This document shows, in pieces, positions 8,923 through 19,170 of a stretch of 64,000 bases of DNA (the first letter of the stretch is position 1; each line of letters begins with the position of its first letter). The DNA is taken from the NCBI GenBank assembly GCA_963756605.1, contig CAVWOT010000022.1:310001-374000 (forward strand), in the 5' to 3' direction. A program made the position numbers and the translations under genes. The notes under the pieces were generated by a model that searched no databases, was not told the origin of the DNA, and saw only the letters and a program-made list of their open reading frames with translations. Origin of the DNA: Bog-159 sp963756605 (GTDB lineage: Bacteria > Acidobacteriota > Terriglobia > Bryobacterales > Bryobacteraceae).

Positions 8923-8956
8923 ACCAGTAATTGGAATATATGCATTTTACTGGTAT
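8921..8956 (-). promoter_or_regulatory. Candidate PadR operator overlapping the padR start
   Basis: ATACCAGTAA at 8921-8930 and TTACTGGTAT at 8947-8956 are perfect inverted repeats separated by 16 bases. Between them, on the minus strand, lies a -10-like TATATT. Binding here would block transcription of the PadR-permease pair. No good -35 box is visible at the right distance. Confidence 0.6.
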
Positions 8957-8990
8957 TAGCGCTGTTTGTGCAAGCGGGGGAGCTGGGAGC

Positions 8991-9788
8991 CTAGCTCTCG
9001 GGGTAAGGGTAGGGGTAGCGGCCGTAGCGTTTGTACAAAAACCAATTCTCCGCGCAGTTGATGAGTACTCCGGTTAGTTTGCCGGTCGCGCTCACTTTCT
9101 GCAGTGCCGCCAGGCATAAGCTGCGGTCGGAATGGTTTGGCCGCACTACGAATATCACTCCATCCGCGACCGCCTGCACCAGGTCGTAGTCGGTAACGGC
9201 GGCGATGGGCGGCGTGTCGATCAGCACGAACCGGAAGCTGTTCTTCACCGTAGCGCAGAGCTGATGCCAGCGCGCCGAGTCCAGCAACTCAGCCGGATTG
9301 CGCCGGGCCGTTCCGGCGGCCAGCACGTAGAGATTGGGGAATTGCGCGGTGCGCACGATGGCGTCTTCCAGGCGGCAGTCGCCGTCGAGCACATCCGCCA
9401 GGCCCGGGGCCGGTGGCAGGCCGAGGGCCGGCGCGAGGCTGGGATGGCGCAAATCCGCATCCACCAGCAGCACCGTGGTTTCTCCTTTGATGGCCAGCGC
9501 GCCGGCAGTGTTCACTGCGGAAACGGTCTTGCCATCGCCCGCGCCGCAACTGGAGACCACCAGCATGCGCGGCGCGTCCGGGTTTTGCAGGAGGTTAGTC
9601 CGTACCGCCCGGTATTGTTCGCCGGCGCACGGGCTGCTGCCATCGTAGGGAAGCAGCGGGGACGATCCGGTGAGTTGCATCGGTAGGACGCGGATGCGGC
9701 TCTCCACATCCGGCGCGCGCTGCGGTGGCGGCGCAGGTTGGTGGATCAGCCCGGCTTTGATATCGAGAGCCTGGAAAATGGTGCTCAT
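8991..9788 (-). CDS. CpsD/CapB-family bacterial tyrosine kinase (exopolysaccharide)
   Basis: A 265-residue cytoplasmic BY-kinase. Walker A is SCGAGDGKT with Lys87, Walker A' is VLLVDADLRHP (Asp110, Asp112), and Walker B is VLIDTPP (Asp191). The C terminus ends in a tyrosine cluster (YKRYGRYPYPYPES), the expected autophosphorylation tail. It would act with the Wzz/GNVR membrane protein two genes upstream to control polysaccharide length and export. Its ATG overlaps the stop of the ATPase gene by four bases (ATGA). The tail Tyr residues and gene order make the assignment firm, although no glycosyltransferase genes are in the window. Confidence 0.9.
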   Translation of the reverse strand: MSTIFQALDIKAGLIHQPAPPPQRAPDVESRIRVLPMQLTGSSPLLPYDGSSPCAGEQYRAVRTNLLQNPDAPRMLVVSSCGAGDGKTVSAVNTAGALAIKGETTVLLVDADLRHPSLAPALGLPPAPGLADVLDGDCRLEDAIVRTAQFPNLYVLAAGTARRNPAELLDSARWHQLCATVKNSFRFVLIDTPPIAAVTDYDLVQAVADGVIFVVRPNHSDRSLCLAALQKVSATGKLTGVLINCAENWFLYKRYGRYPYPYPES

Positions 9789-10759
9789 GCTCGTCTCCGG
9801 TCCGCGGATGGTGCCGGCCGCAGGCGTTGAATGTTTCCCCGCGGCGGGTCAGCATGCCTGGCGACTTCGCGCGGCAAACGTAATACCTCAATCGGCGGCG
9901 GCGTCGGTGCTGCAGGCGCCGCTGGCGGCTCGTGGGCACGTGGTGGCGGCTCCGTCAATTCCAGGACACCCAAAGCCTCGCGCACCGTTTCCGGTCCGAT
10001 GGATGCCTGCTCCGCACTGTACGCCCGCAACAGCGCGATGTCGCAAATGGCGTTCGTCACGCGCGGAATGCCGCGAGACCAATGCGCGACCAGTTCCACG
10101 GCTTCCGCGTTGAACGGGAAGTTGCCGTTGCCGCCGCCCTGATGCCAGCGGTGGCGCATATACTGCTCCACTTCGGGCGGCCGCAGCGGCACGATATCCA
10201 GGCGTACCGATACGCGCTGCCGCAACTGGCGCAGATCGTCACGCCGCATCAGATCGCGCAGTTCGTTCTGCCCGGCCAGCACTACCTGCAGCAGCTTGCG
10301 CTCGGCGGTCTCGAAATTCATGAGCAGACGAATTTCCTCCAACAGCTCCGTGGACAGCTTGTGGGCTTCGTCCACCAGCAGCACCGGAGTCGTGCCTTCC
10401 GCGTTCGCGTCCATCAGAAACTCCCATAACTGCAGGAGCCGCTGCGCCTGGCTGGCTCCGGTGACGGGCAGCCCGAAGCCGATCAGTATGAGCTCGAAGA
10501 AATCGGCTGCCGGAACGTTGGTGCTGAACACCGAGCAAAACCGGACCTTGCCGGCGGACACCGACTGGATCAACTTCCGCAGGAGCGTGGTTTTGCCGGT
10601 GCCCACCTCGCCGGTCAACACGGCCGTCCCGCGGCGGCCGAGCACGGTGAAAATCAAGCCCGCCAGCGCTTCCCGATGCGTGGGCGCCAGAAACAGGAAC
10701 TCCGGGTCCGGAGTCATCGAGAAGGGCGGCTTCGCGAGATGGAAGAATTCCTCGTACAT
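9785..10759 (-). CDS. ExeA-type AAA ATPase linked to exopolysaccharide/exosortase systems
   Basis: About 324 residues. The N terminus MYEEFFHLAKPPFSMTPDP is the classic opening of ExeA/XrtA-associated ATPases. Walker A is TGEVGTGKT (50-57) and Walker B is LLVDEAHKL (Asp130, Glu131); ERDLRRD-like sensor segments and a GIPRVTN sensor-2 helix follow. The C-terminal ~60 residues are Pro/Ala rich and probably disordered. I prefer the ATG at 10759 over the TTG at 10765. It lies 9 bases after the Wzz-like gene and overlaps CpsD by four bases, so the three genes form one transcript. Confidence 0.88.
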   Translation of the reverse strand: MYEEFFHLAKPPFSMTPDPEFLFLAPTHREALAGLIFTVLGRRGTAVLTGEVGTGKTTLLRKLIQSVSAGKVRFCSVFSTNVPAADFFELILIGFGLPVTGASQAQRLLQLWEFLMDANAEGTTPVLLVDEAHKLSTELLEEIRLLMNFETAERKLLQVVLAGQNELRDLMRRDDLRQLRQRVSVRLDIVPLRPPEVEQYMRHRWHQGGGNGNFPFNAEAVELVAHWSRGIPRVTNAICDIALLRAYSAEQASIGPETVREALGVLELTEPPPRAHEPPAAPAAPTPPPIEVLRLPREVARHADPPRGNIQRLRPAPSADRRRA

Positions 10760-10768
10760 AGGCAACCG

Positions 10769-12289
10769 CTACAAACCGCGCGTTTCGGCCGCGGGAATAA
10801 TGGCCGTGATACGGCCCAGGATGGGGATCTCCGGCGGCAGTTCCCATTCACCCAGAAGAACGTTGCGCTGCATCTCGCGCGCCATACCCGCGACGACAGC
10901 TATCGCCAGGCTGAGCATCGCCGCGAGACTTAGCCAGGCGAGACGGTCTGGCGAGAACGGCTTGCTGGGCGGCTGGGCCGGATCGATCATGGTAAACCGT
11001 TCGCCTTGCTGGCGGTGTTCCAGGGCAGTGGCCATGTTGGCCGCGATGCGCTTATCGAGCAGGGATTTGTAATTGGCTTTGGCGATTTCGTAATCGCGGG
11101 AGAGCGCGGTTAACTCCTGTTCGCGCACGGGAAGCGCATCCATGCGACTTTCGAGCGCCGCGATGGTCTTGAGGATGTCTTTGCGCGCGGCGGTCCGTAG
11201 ATCCAGTTCATGACTTGCCATGCCGAGTTCGGTACGCAGGCTGGCGATGCGCTCGCGCTGCTGCAACAGATCGGCGAGCACCGGCTCCGGCGCGGGCGCC
11301 GCCGGTTTGTCCTGGCGGGTGGCTGCCTCAGCCAGGCGCGCCTGGCCTAACAGTTTCTCGAGGCGCTGCACATCCGGGTGTTGTGCGGTGTAGCGCAAGC
11401 GCAGCGCCTCGAGTTGCGCCTGCAGCGCCGTCGAATTGGGGGTGGCGCCTGCGGCTGGTGCGACCGGCGACGGGCTGCGGGCAGCCGCGCGCTCCAACAC
11501 CTGGGCGGTGGATTCGGCCATGCTCAGCGAGGTGGATAGCATCGCCTTGGATTCTTCTGCCCGGCTGATGGCGTCCTGATTCGCCTGCCACTCGACTTGG
11601 GCGCGGGACAGGCCGCTCGCGAGGGAGCTTTCCTGCTCCGGCAATTCGCCCTTGTGTTTCAGCTTGTACTCTTCGACCTGCGCTTCGAGGGCAGTCAGCG
11701 CCTTCTTAGCTTCTTGCAGCTGGTCTTCGATGAACTCGGATGTCCCTTCGGCGTGGTTCTCGCGCGTGCGCAGGTTTTCCTCGATGAAAAGATTGCCAAT
11801 CTGGTTGGCCACTTCCGCTACCGTGAACGGATCGCGGCCTTGATACGAGATGCGGAAGGCGCCGGGTCGTTCCTGACTCCAGCCGCGCTCCAGCACCACC
11901 TGGATGTCCTTGCGCATCGCGGCGATGATCTCTTCCTGCGGCAGGCGCGCCCTTTCCCGCTCGTAAAGATGGTACGCATCGATGATTTTCTGCAGGTGGT
12001 CGGTCGCCAGGATCTGCTGTGAAATCGTGGCCAGCCTGTCCTGCACGTCCGCGTTCGCCGTCGAAGCCACATACCGCTCGGGGATTTTTTGGCCATCCAC
12101 CAGGATTACGGCCTCGGCTTTGTACTCGGCCGGAATCATGTAGACGGCGGCGCCGGAGAGCAGGCATAGGAAGATCCAGATCAGGCCGATCAGGGTCTTG
12201 GATTTCCAGAGCGTTCGCGCCAGGGATAGGGGCGAGATCTCGGGGTGCACACTCGTACCCACACTCGTACCCAGGCCCAGGGGAAACAT
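10769..12289 (-). CDS. Wzz/GNVR polysaccharide chain-length determinant
   Basis: About 506 residues. One TM helix near residues 32-52 (LIGLIWIFLCLLSG), a Wzz domain with KAEAVILVDGQKIPERYV, long periplasmic coiled coils (roughly 170-290 and 350-420), a GNVR-like segment, a Pro-rich motif before the second TM helix (AQPPSKPFSPDRLAWL) and a short cytoplasmic tail. This is the membrane partner of the CpsD kinase. The ATG at 12289 has a strong GAAGGAGTC ribosome site; longer readings start at TTG 12370 and lack one. A 12-bp duplication near the start codes TSVGTSV. Confidence 0.9.
   Translation of the reverse strand: MFPLGLGTSVGTSVHPEISPLSLARTLWKSKTLIGLIWIFLCLLSGAAVYMIPAEYKAEAVILVDGQKIPERYVASTANADVQDRLATISQQILATDHLQKIIDAYHLYERERARLPQEEIIAAMRKDIQVVLERGWSQERPGAFRISYQGRDPFTVAEVANQIGNLFIEENLRTRENHAEGTSEFIEDQLQEAKKALTALEAQVEEYKLKHKGELPEQESSLASGLSRAQVEWQANQDAISRAEESKAMLSTSLSMAESTAQVLERAAARSPSPVAPAAGATPNSTALQAQLEALRLRYTAQHPDVQRLEKLLGQARLAEAATRQDKPAAPAPEPVLADLLQQRERIASLRTELGMASHELDLRTAARKDILKTIAALESRMDALPVREQELTALSRDYEIAKANYKSLLDKRIAANMATALEHRQQGERFTMIDPAQPPSKPFSPDRLAWLSLAAMLSLAIAVVAGMAREMQRNVLLGEWELPPEIPILGRITAIIPAAETRGL
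12249..12272. repeat. 12-bp in-frame direct repeat in the Wzz gene
   Basis: ACACTCGTACCC occurs twice head to tail and encodes the duplicated TSVG/TSV near the protein N terminus. Confidence 0.7.
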
Positions 12290-12431
12290 GACTCCTTCGT
12301 CGATAGCACGGCTCCGGCCAAACCCAGGGCTCTCCGATTCTCTGGATTTGAGACGGGTGGCGCGGTTCAACTGCGCTCCGCGAGGGCGATTGTTGGGAAC
12401 TAATCCGAAATCTTGGGATCTGTATTGTGGG

Positions 12432-13425
12432 TTACACGCCCCACAAGTCGCCGTCTCCCGCTCCCACCAGCACCGGTTCCGGTTCGGCGGCCTCGGCAGG
12501 TGCGAGATCGTAAGCGGGCAGTAGCCAGTGGCGATAGTTCGCCAGACGGTTGCGGCTGGCCTCCATGTACAAGAAGCGCAGTTCGGCGGCGACCGGACCG
12601 ATAGCGCCTGAGCCTACCGGGCGATGGTCCACCTGCGTGACCGGCGCCACCTCCACCGCGGTGCCCGTGAAAAAGATCTCGTCGGCCAGGTACAGCTCGC
12701 TGCGATCCACCGGCCGCTCCACGACGTCGAGATGCAGTTCGTTCCGGGCCAGTTCGATCACGCAATTCCGGGTGAGGCCTTCGAGGATGTTCTCGCTGCC
12801 GGCGGGGGTGACCAGTTTCCCGCCGCGCACAAGGAAAATGTTGCAAGTGGCGCCTTCGGCGACGTGCCCTTCTTCAGTGAGGAAAATCGCTTCGTCGAAT
12901 CCGTTGCGCCGCGCTTCATCTCCTGCCAGGGCACTATTCACGTACGACCCGCAGATCTTTGCGCGTCCGGGAATGGCGTTATCTTCGATGCGCCGCCAGG
13001 AAGACACGCCGGCATGCAGGCCGGTTTTGCTATCCAGATAATCGCCGAACGGGACTGCGATCACCGAGAAAGCATCGAAGTCGTCGGGATTCACGCCGAT
13101 GCGTTCGGCGGACTTATAAGCCAACGGCCGCACATAGATGTGCGAGCGAAAGCGATTCCGGCGGATCAGTTCCACCGCGATGCCGCACAGCTCGGAGGCG
13201 TCCGGCGGGATGCCAATGCGCAGAATGCTGGAATTGGCCTTCCAGCGGCGGAAGTGCTCCATGGGACGCATCAGGTAGATCTGCTCCTGGCGCTCGTCCC
13301 AATAGCCGCGAATGCCGTCGAATACTCCGGTGCCGTAATGCAACGCATGCGTCAGGATGCTGACGCGTGCATCGCGCAGCGGAACGTATTGATTGTTGAA
13401 GTAGACGATGACTTGGGAATGATCT

Positions 13426-13436
<11 letters not shown>
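12432..13436 (-). CDS. ilvE: Branched-chain amino acid aminotransferase
   Basis: A 334-residue PLP fold-type IV transaminase. Lys160 in GRAKICGSYVNS is the PLP lysine; HALHYGTGVFDGIRGY, YVRPLAY and the EIFFTGTAVEVAPV loop match IlvE. It interconverts Leu/Ile/Val and the 2-oxoacids. Its ATG overlaps the stop of the 2-oxoacid oxidoreductase by 11 bases, so it is the last gene of that operon and would supply (or use) the branched 2-oxoacids. The ~25-residue tail after the fold is Glu/Pro/Ala rich and unusual. A 142-base gap separates it from the downstream Wzz gene. Confidence 0.93.
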
Positions 13437-14884
<1,448 letters not shown>

Positions 14885-14892
<8 letters not shown>

Positions 14893-15997
14893 GGGCGGGA
14901 ACCTCCTCGGTGGGAACCTCGTTGGTTCCGTGGCTGGTGGCTGGTGTTTGGTGGCTGGTGGTTGTGTCTAAGACGTCCAGCACTTCCTCGGCTGTTGGGA
15001 CATTGCCTCCGGCTCTACCGTAGAACTCGACTGGTTTGCGGCCTTCCAGCGCCAGACGGACATCTTCAACTAATTGGCCGGTGCTGAGTTCTACGACTAG
15101 AAATTTTCGCGCGGTGCGGCTTAGCTCTCTCAGGCGCCCGGTGGGGAACGGATACAACGTAATAGGACGGAGCAGGCCCAGTTTCAGGCCTTGCGCCCGG
15201 CCTTGCTCGACCACCTGCTTCAGCACGCGTGAGACGATGCCGTAGCCCACCAGCACGATTTCCGCGTCTGCGGTGCGCCAGTCTTCGAACTGCACGGCTT
15301 CCTGCTGGGCGCGCTGGTATTTTTCTTCCAGCTTGCGGACGTGCTCTTCCAGTTTGTCCGGCTCGAGGTAAATCGAACTGATCAGGTTGCGGCGCGTTTC
15401 GGCGGTTCCGGCCACGGCCCAATCCGGCTGGGCGGGCGGTGCGATGGGCGACGGGAATTCCACCGGCTCCATCATCTGTCCGATGTAGCCATCCGCCAGC
15501 ACGAACACCGGATTGCGATAGCGATCGGCCAGGTCGAACGCCTGGATAGTGAGGCTGGCCATCTCCTGCACGGAATTGGGCGCCAGCACCAGCGTGCGAT
15601 AGCAGCCGTGCCCGCCGCCCTTCACCACCTGGTGGTAATCGCCCTGCTCCGGCGCGATGTTGCCCAGGCCCGGACCGCCGCGCATGATATCCGCGATCAC
15701 ACACGGCAATTCCGCCCCCGCAATGTAGCTGATGCCCTCTTGCATGAGGCTGATGCCGGGACCGCTCGATGCAGACATGGCGCGCACGCCCGTGGACGCC
15801 GCGCCGTACAGCATGTTCACGGCGGCCACTTCGCTTTCAGCCTGCAAAAACACGCCGCCGGCCTGCGGCATGTAGAGAGCGGCGGCTTCGGCGATCTCGC
15901 TCGCCGGCGTGATGGGATAACCGTAGAACGCACGGCAACCGGCCAGAATGGCGCCCTTCACGATGGCTTCGTTGCCTTTGGTCATTTGCTTTGACAT
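14885..15997 (-). CDS. vorB: 2-oxoacid:ferredoxin oxidoreductase alpha subunit, VorB type
   Basis: 370 residues. The N terminus MTKGNEAIVKGAILAGC and FYGYPITPASEIAE are diagnostic of VorB-like (2-oxoisovalerate) alpha subunits, followed by SASSGPGISLMQEGISY and GPGLGNIAPEQGDY. Substrate specificity for branched 2-oxoacids is suggested by this subfamily and by the aminotransferase in the same operon; it is not proven. The last ~28 residues (TTTSHQTPATSHGTNEV...) are encoded by the CCAGCCAC repeat and look like an acquired tail. A ferredoxin gene ends 31 bases upstream. Confidence 0.9.
14926..14968. repeat. Low-complexity CCAGCCACCAGCCAC repeat in the vorB 3' end
   Basis: A second copy of the tract at 13996-14032, translated as the Thr/His/Ser-rich tail of the alpha subunit. 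Confidence 0.7.
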
Positions 15998-16028
15998 GAA
16001 CCCATCCTCCTTAAGGCGGCTTAATCGC

Positions 16029-16262
16029 TTAAGCGGCCGCCCGTAGCACGATGATGGCGCCCGGCTCGGGGCATACGAAGAAACAGATGCCGCAGCCCGT
16101 ACAGCCCACGCCCGCGTAGCTCGCGGGATGGTAGCCGTACCGATTCAGTTGGTCCGCAAGGAGCAGGACCTTGGGGGGGCAGGCCACCACGCACAGCCCG
16201 CAACCCTTACACTCCTCGGAATTGAGTTCGACTTTGCCACGATCGGGTTTACTGGTGCTCAT
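16029..16262 (-). CDS. 2[4Fe-4S] ferredoxin, delta subunit of the oxidoreductase
   Basis: About 77 residues, starting MSTSKPDRGKVELNSEEC at the ATG at 16262. Two complete cluster motifs are visible: CKGCGLCVVACP and CTGCGICFFVCP. It is the electron-accepting delta subunit for the downstream alpha and beta-gamma chains. Its first 14 bases overlap the end of the CoA-transferase reading frame, because that frame runs through an R2 repeat. An upstream in-frame extension exists but is only translated repeat. Confidence 0.9.
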   Translation of the reverse strand: MSTSKPDRGKVELNSEECKGCGLCVVACPPKVLLLADQLNRYGYHPASYAGVGCTGCGICFFVCPEPGAIIVLRAAA

Positions 16263-17670
16263 GCAACCTCCGTGTGTGTGGGGCAGGACTCCAGTCCTGC
16301 GGCCGGCGTCCACGCCAGCCGAAGTGCGGGTCCTGGAGGACCCGCGCAGACTGGAGGTCTGCCCAACTGGCCGTGCGTTGCAGGTAATGCGCGTGCCGGG
16401 CGTAATCGTAAAGCTGGTCGCGAAACTGCGGATCGGCGATCGAAATCAGCGCCTCCGCGCGCTCGCGAAGCGTTTTGCCCCACAAATAAGCCACGCCATG
16501 TTCGGTCACCACATAGTGCACTTCCGCGCGGCCCGTAACCACCCCAGCGCCCGGGTCAAGCACCGGCACGATCCGCGAAATGCGTCCGTTCCGGGCTGTG
16601 GAGGGCAGCGCGATGATGGGCTTGCCGCCTTTTGACCGGGCCGCGCCGCGCATAAAATCCAGTTGCCCGCCGAAGCCGCTGTAAGGCGTCGCCCCGATGG
16701 AATCCGCGCACACCTGGCCGGTCAGATCCACCTGTATCGCCGAATTGATGGCCATCATGCGCTCGTTCTGCGCGATGATGAACGGATCGTTGGTGTAGCG
16801 GGTCCGGTGAAACTCGAACATGGGGTTGTTGTGGATATAATCGAAAATCCGCTTGGTCCCCAGCACGAAACCGGCGACCACTTTGCCCCGGTGCAGCGTC
16901 TTACGCGCGCCGGTAATGACGCCGGCTTCAATTAGCGGCACGAGGCCGTCCGGGCACAACTCGCTGTGAATTCCCAGGTCTTTGCGGTCGTAGAGGGCTT
17001 CCAGCACGGCATTGGGAATGCCGCCGATGCCGAGCTGCAGCGTAGCACCATCGGGAATCAGCGGGGCCACGTTACGTGCGATGCGGTGCTGCTCCTCGCT
17101 CGACGGCGCCGAGGGCAGTTCCAGCAGCGGGTGGGAGGTCTCCACAATGGCGGAGACTTTGCTTACGTGCAGAAACGTATCGCCCATGGTGCGCGGCATC
17201 TGGTCGTTGACTTCCGCAATGACTCGCCGCGCGCACTCGGCCGCGGTCAGCGTGCAGTCGATGCTGGTGCCCAAACTGAGATAGCCGTGCTCATCCGGTG
17301 GCGAAGTTTGGATGAATGCCACGTCCAGCGGCATCTCTCCGGACGAAAACAGCTTTTCAATTTCGCTCAGGTAGATGGGGGTATAGTCGGCGCGTCCGGC
17401 GGCCACGGCCGGGCGCACATTCGGGCCCAGAAACAGACCGCTGTGGCGGAAGTGCCCTTCGTATTCCGGCAGCGTGTAATCCGCGTTGCCGAGCGTCAGC
17501 ATGTGCACAATCTGGACATCGCGCAACTCCGGCGCACGGCCGAGCAGCGCCTGAATCAAGAGCTCCGGAGTAGCATTGCCCTCTTGTATCCAGATGCGAT
17601 CGCCTGATTTGGCCATTTCTGCCGCGCGCGCGGCGCTAACCACCTTGTGGCGGAATTCGCTGGACGGCAT
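16249..17670 (-). CDS. Acetyl-CoA hydrolase / 4-hydroxybutyrate CoA-transferase family
   Basis: 473 residues of the family I CoA-transferase fold. The catalytic Glu is in GIHSELCPDGLV, with LQLGIGGIPNAVLEAL before it and GKVVAGFVLGTKRIFDYI and YSGFGGQLDFMRGAARS after it. It would move CoA between acyl-CoA and an acid, or hydrolyse acyl-CoA. As the first gene of the operon with ferredoxin, VOR and IlvE, it could recycle CoA from the branched acyl-CoA product. The last ~40 residues after HAHYLQ are translated from the R2 repeat and are not part of the family, so the original C terminus was probably replaced or extended. Confidence 0.9.
   Translation of the reverse strand: MPSSEFRHKVVSAARAAEMAKSGDRIWIQEGNATPELLIQALLGRAPELRDVQIVHMLTLGNADYTLPEYEGHFRHSGLFLGPNVRPAVAAGRADYTPIYLSEIEKLFSSGEMPLDVAFIQTSPPDEHGYLSLGTSIDCTLTAAECARRVIAEVNDQMPRTMGDTFLHVSKVSAIVETSHPLLELPSAPSSEEQHRIARNVAPLIPDGATLQLGIGGIPNAVLEALYDRKDLGIHSELCPDGLVPLIEAGVITGARKTLHRGKVVAGFVLGTKRIFDYIHNNPMFEFHRTRYTNDPFIIAQNERMMAINSAIQVDLTGQVCADSIGATPYSGFGGQLDFMRGAARSKGGKPIIALPSTARNGRISRIVPVLDPGAGVVTGRAEVHYVVTEHGVAYLWGKTLRERAEALISIADPQFRDQLYDYARHAHYLQRTASWADLQSARVLQDPHFGWRGRRPQDWSPAPHTRRLHEHQ
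16277..16372. repeat. Palindromic repeat, family R2, inside the 3' end of the CoA-transferase frame
   Basis: Consecutive hairpins GGCAGGACTCCAGTCCTGC, GCGGGTCCTGGAGGACCCGC and GCGCAGACTGGAGGTCTGC. Elsewhere this family is intergenic; here it is translated as the enzyme C terminus. Confidence 0.75.
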
Positions 17671-17857
17671 TATCGTAACCCACCTCCGCGTGGGTCTACC
17701 TGGATTATATTACGGATTAACGGGTATGTAAATATTAATTCCAGAGCTTGCGACAGTCCCGAAGCGGACGTTTGCGTACGGTTGACAGCATGAAGACGTG
17801 GCTCTCAGTTGTATACTGGCTCTGCGTGATCTCGCCAAAGTGAAGATAGGAGGAAAT

Positions 17858-18445
17858 ATGGAATCGACGATCGTGCGTTTCGTAATCGCATCCGGTCTGG
17901 CCGCTTCGCTGAACATCGTTTCGGCACAGCCGCAGTCGGCCGCGGGTTTCCAGGTGGCCAGCACCACTTTTTCCGACGGCGGAACCCTGCCCCTCAGCAT
18001 GGTTTATAACCAATGCCCGTATTTTTCCGGCGGCGGTGACATGTCTCCGCAATTGTCGTGGACTAATGCCCCGCGCGGCACGCATAGTTTCATCGTGGTC
18101 TTGTACGATGTTACGGCATCGTTCACGCATTGGGGCATGTACAACATCGCACCCACTACGAGCATGCTTCCCGAGAACGCGGGCACGGCCGGCAGTAGTT
18201 ATGGGACGCAAATTTCCAACGATTTCGGCGATCTCAGTTACGACGGTCCCTGCCCGCCGCCGCTGACACCGGCGTCGCACAGGTACGTAATTACGGTATA
18301 CGCGCTGGACATCATGTTGCCGACATTGCCGATGATCGGCGACTTCCCTCCCGGCGCGGAGGCCCTGTATCACGCCCTGATTGTCGTGGGCGGGCATATC
18401 CTGGATATCGCCCGCATCAGCGGTTTCTATCCGGCGCAGGGCTAA
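17858..18445 (+). CDS. Secreted YbhB/YbcL (PEBP) family protein
   Basis: 195 residues with a signal peptide (MESTIVRFVIASGLAASLN, cleavage near VSAQ). The PEBP signature is present: SPQLSWTNAP, THWGMYNIAP and YDGPCPPPLTP with the ligand-pocket Asp and His. Bacterial members bind phosphate-bearing ligands or act as kinase/protease modulators; the role here is unknown. The ATG at 17858 has a perfect TAGGAGGAAAT site, which decides it against the upstream ATG at 17798. Two extra Cys (NQCPYF, DGPCPP) may form a disulfide. Confidence 0.88.
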   Translation: MESTIVRFVIASGLAASLNIVSAQPQSAAGFQVASTTFSDGGTLPLSMVYNQCPYFSGGGDMSPQLSWTNAPRGTHSFIVVLYDVTASFTHWGMYNIAPTTSMLPENAGTAGSSYGTQISNDFGDLSYDGPCPPPLTPASHRYVITVYALDIMLPTLPMIGDFPPGAEALYHALIVVGGHILDIARISGFYPAQG

Positions 18446-18459
18446 AGAAACCGGGTTTC

Positions 18460-18512
18460 TGAGGCGGGGCTGAAGCCCCGCGCCCGCTAAAGCCAACGCT
18501 AAAGCCCGCCCT
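18460..18512. repeat. Palindromic intergenic repeat, family R1
   Basis: GGCGGGGCTGAAGCCCCGCG followed by CTAAAGCCCGCCCTCC just after the PEBP stop; the hairpin could also end transcription. Confidence 0.55.
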
Positions 18513-18584
18513 CCCTAAAGATTTTTAGAGGTTGTCAATACAGACGTGCATGCGGCGCTCGTTTTGTTGCATCATCAGTTATAG

Positions 18585-19157
18585 ATGCCTCGAGCGGGTA
18601 ACATCGGTTCTTTTGCTTTGGTGCTGGCTATGACGGGCGCGGCCCATCCCGCACTAGACTTCTCTCTGCGCGACACGGACGGTGTGGCACATACTCCCAG
18701 CGAGTGGGCGCAGGCGCACGCGGTGGTGCTGTTCTTCGTCACCACAGACTGTCCGCTGGCCAACGGATACGCGCCGGAGATGAACCGGATCGCCCAAGCG
18801 TACGCGGCGAAGGGTGTGCTGTTTTATGCCGTCCAGGGCGACACCACGATTCCAGATGAAGAGGTGCGCCGGCATGCGCGTGAATACGGATACCGCTTTC
18901 CCGCGTTGCTCGATCCGCGGCAGGTGCTTGCGCATGATACGGGCGCCACGGTAACGCCGGAAGCCGTGGTGCTCTCTCCCGAGGGCGCGGTGCTATATCT
19001 GGGCCGCATCGACAATCGCGTGGAGGATTTCGGCAAGGTACGAATTGCGGCCACCGAGTTCGATCTGCGCGATGCGCTGGATGCAGTACTTGCCGGCCGG
19101 CCGGTTCCGCATCCGCGTACGCGCGCGCTGGGCTGCGCCATCACGGATGGGCATTAG
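18585..19157 (+). CDS. Redoxin-domain (thioredoxin-fold) secreted protein
   Basis: 190 residues, with a hydrophobic N terminus and a redoxin/AhpC-TSA fold: LDFSLRDTDGVAHTPSEW, VVLFFVTTDCPLAN and GATVTPEAVVLSPEGAVLYLGRIDN. A single Cys sits at the peroxidatic position in TTDCPLANG; there is no CxxC. A probable export signal puts it outside the cytoplasm. It ends 13 bases before the cytochrome c/copper monooxygenase gene, a pairing I recall as common in acidobacteria; the redoxin may serve the copper enzyme. Confidence 0.85.
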   Translation: MPRAGNIGSFALVLAMTGAAHPALDFSLRDTDGVAHTPSEWAQAHAVVLFFVTTDCPLANGYAPEMNRIAQAYAAKGVLFYAVQGDTTIPDEEVRRHAREYGYRFPALLDPRQVLAHDTGATVTPEAVVLSPEGAVLYLGRIDNRVEDFGKVRIAATEFDLRDALDAVLAGRPVPHPRTRALGCAITDGH

Positions 19158-19170
19158 AGGAGCAACGGGT

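Noticed and set aside
17782..17817. TTGACA and TATACT before the PEBP gene as a promoter
   Set aside because: Spacing is 24 bases, too long for a sigma70 promoter.
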